DNA of 7,764 nucleotides from an uncultured Chloroflexota bacterium (GTDB taxonomy: Bacteria; Chloroflexota; Dehalococcoidia; Lucifugimonadales; CAJWER01): NCBI GenBank assembly GCA_913030785.1, contig CAJWER010000137.1, positions 1-7,764 on the forward strand, in the 5' to 3' direction. How positions within the stretch are numbered: position 1 is the first letter of the stretch; every line of letters starts with the position of its first letter. The translations under genes were made by a program, and so were the position numbers. The notes beneath the pieces were generated by a model. That model was not told the DNA's origin and did not search any database. It was given only the letters and a program-made list of their open reading frames with translations. Shown here piece by piece: positions 7,601 through 7,764 of the stretch.

Positions 7601-7764
7601 GCCATTGACAAAGTCGTTGCCGCGGGGGTCGTTGGCGAGGAGCCGCGGCATCACCTGGAGGGAGCGCGCGTTCGCCCGCATCGCAGGCATCAAGTAGTAC
7701 TCGCGGCCATCATCGGCGCGCAGCGGGCACACGCGAACATCAACAGGCTGCTCCAAGGTGGCGC
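4625..7764 (-). CDS. Large two-module FtsX/MacB-type ABC transporter permease, 5' end beyond the window
   Basis: At least 1043 residues (numbered from a TTG at 7756). The frame runs open to the right edge, so the true start is probably outside. Such permeases sit in the inner membrane and work with an ABC ATPase to move lipids, peptides or drugs, or to transmit force. Seen: extracytoplasmic-type sequence from about residue 116 (VLMPLARAQALVGREGQVN at 124-142), a charged helical stretch (155-280), three membrane helices (about 287-312, 334-362, 386-408) with EMGMARAVGARRR (317-329) of the first FtsX domain, a block of further hydrophobic segments (about 444-610), a helix at 640-662, a second periplasmic domain (665-905), and the second FtsX domain (908-1035) with RRQQIGVLRAIGYKRR (940-955) and the ending LPARQASKIYPAEALRYE. 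No ATPase gene is in the window. Residues 1-115 do not look like the usual N-terminus. Confidence 0.88.
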   Translation of the reverse strand, partial: ATLEQPVDVRVCPLRADDGREYYLMPAMRANARSLQVMPRLLANDPRGNDFVNGFLELDVLATDSYERVVSADDSRRHDFVDDPFGPGVVAAGFSRAARHGTHPRGGLGEVWPGRRGGLAGVDPTVLMPLARAQALVGREGQVNSILVSNLGDQRDGEILTEDVTRELRSLFNDQVVAERLKDLFNSPSVLEVLEKKQSDETLGVEIKEKLDDLVRELREPGVSKDLNSLLVEQDLGRLVLEELGDAELREVVREAATLYLELAEFRVITVKQNMLKAADQAGTEVTSIFILFSSFSITVGILLIFLIFVMLAAARKNEMGMARAVGARRRHLVLMFLFEGTAYAVLAAAIGVGLGLLVSAAMITVLNEIFSSFDDSFQLSIHFEPRSVVVTYCLGMMIVFATVAVSAYRVSLLNIVVAIRGLPEAIITKEAASLRARLPDLGRSLVLPLYLLVRGVVRLARRRPGRAVRDGLLAIVAVPVWPIAAIVGVVRFAQPYLVHGWLTLLGGVTITYFAIASWGRFSYFGGGVTISLLGLGLMGRSWLRRTALSDAMADRLASTATGLLMLAFWVLPSTVFERVAEDLEREFDIMFFSGVAMVGAAVWTIMYNADLLLKGLELVAGKTGRLRPVLVTAVAYPMAAKFRTGLTLAMFALVIFTLVVMSVLSETFSTQFEEPRKVYAGFDVSGEVNAATPIDDIAQTVLSLEDVSPEDLDAIGGYASLVMQLRAVDGEDDIWHDRRAIMADDAFLEASDFEMKLVAEGYGPTAEDVILAMREDPSLVIVGGWVVSNLEPTEEEAKDLLFGALYYEADKMEPVDLEMREPRTGEIIPVTVIGVFDKLHRNAGRMVGAKSVFDDLLPIEVPVTNYRFKIADGADAKSVSRALEAGMLEFGMETEVYQEVLDDESAAGKAFFRLFTGFMALGLLVGVAALGVVSTRAVVERRQQIGVLRAIGYKRRMVQLSFLMETSFVYMLGCGIGLVLGLVLSYNAVSDIRREAGIEAITFTIPWLWIGTILVVTYVFSLFTTFLPARQASKIYPAEALRYE
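7399..7433. repeat. 13-base direct repeat offset by 22 bases
   Basis: CCCCGGCCAGACC occurs at 7399-7411 and again at 7421-7433. The 22-base offset is not a multiple of three, so the two copies are read in different frames of the permease (GLAG and VWPG on the minus strand). It marks the point where permease-like sequence gives way to the unexplained N-terminal part. Confidence 0.8.

Noticed and set aside
7754..7756. TTG as the start of the permease
   Set aside because: The frame continues open upstream to the window edge with no ribosome binding site in view, so the gene is more likely partial at its 5' end.
7454..7764. Open plus-strand frame with a GTG start running off the right edge
   Set aside because: It has no ribosome binding site, is rich in Val, Gly and Glu as antisense frames in GC-rich genes often are, and lies opposite a minus frame with a peptide repeat and silent differences. 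I cannot fully exclude it because both frames are open to the edge.

Overview
The window carries five protein-coding genes from an uncultivated-looking bacterium of moderately high GC. The gene styles suggest Chloroflexota, possibly SAR202/Dehalococcoidia: a SelA-like PLP enzyme, a short-chain (SDR) threonine dehydrogenase, a very large FtsX-type permease, and dispersed palindromes whose translation reads like HPHLNPLPLRER. This placement is inference from style, not proof.

Layout. 26-1117 (+) is a Gfo/Idh/MocA-family dehydrogenase. It faces a minus-strand pair: a GNAT acetyltransferase (3270-2440) followed 64 bases later by a SelA-like PLP-dependent enzyme (2375-1227). The 109 bases between the convergent stops are almost filled by two inverted copies of a short repeat. 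Divergent from the GNAT gene, across about 150 bases, is an L-threonine 3-dehydrogenase (tdh, 3424-4374, +). That gap holds a good sigma70-like promoter for the minus-strand pair and a 7-bp-arm palindrome in front of tdh. A 250-base gap with a third copy of the repeat then separates tdh from a large ABC-transporter permease (minus strand, 4625 to beyond the right edge), whose 5' end is not in the window.

How the genes may work together. The GNAT and PLP genes look like one transcription unit, and they share a control region with tdh. Threonine dehydrogenase makes 2-amino-3-oxobutyrate, normally cleaved with CoA by Kbl, a PLP enzyme. No kbl is visible here, so a local amino-acid pathway using the PLP enzyme and the acetyltransferase is possible but unproven. 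The Gfo/Idh enzyme and the permease have no evident link to this trio.

Most of the window is ordinary metabolic and transport content. The points that deserve a second look are the repeat family in both convergent gaps, the tdh/GNAT control region, and the unexplained N-terminal part of the permease frame (7400-7764), with its internal peptide repeat and a 13-base direct repeat offset by 22 bases. I see no RNA genes, CRISPR array, insertion sequence or phage genes.
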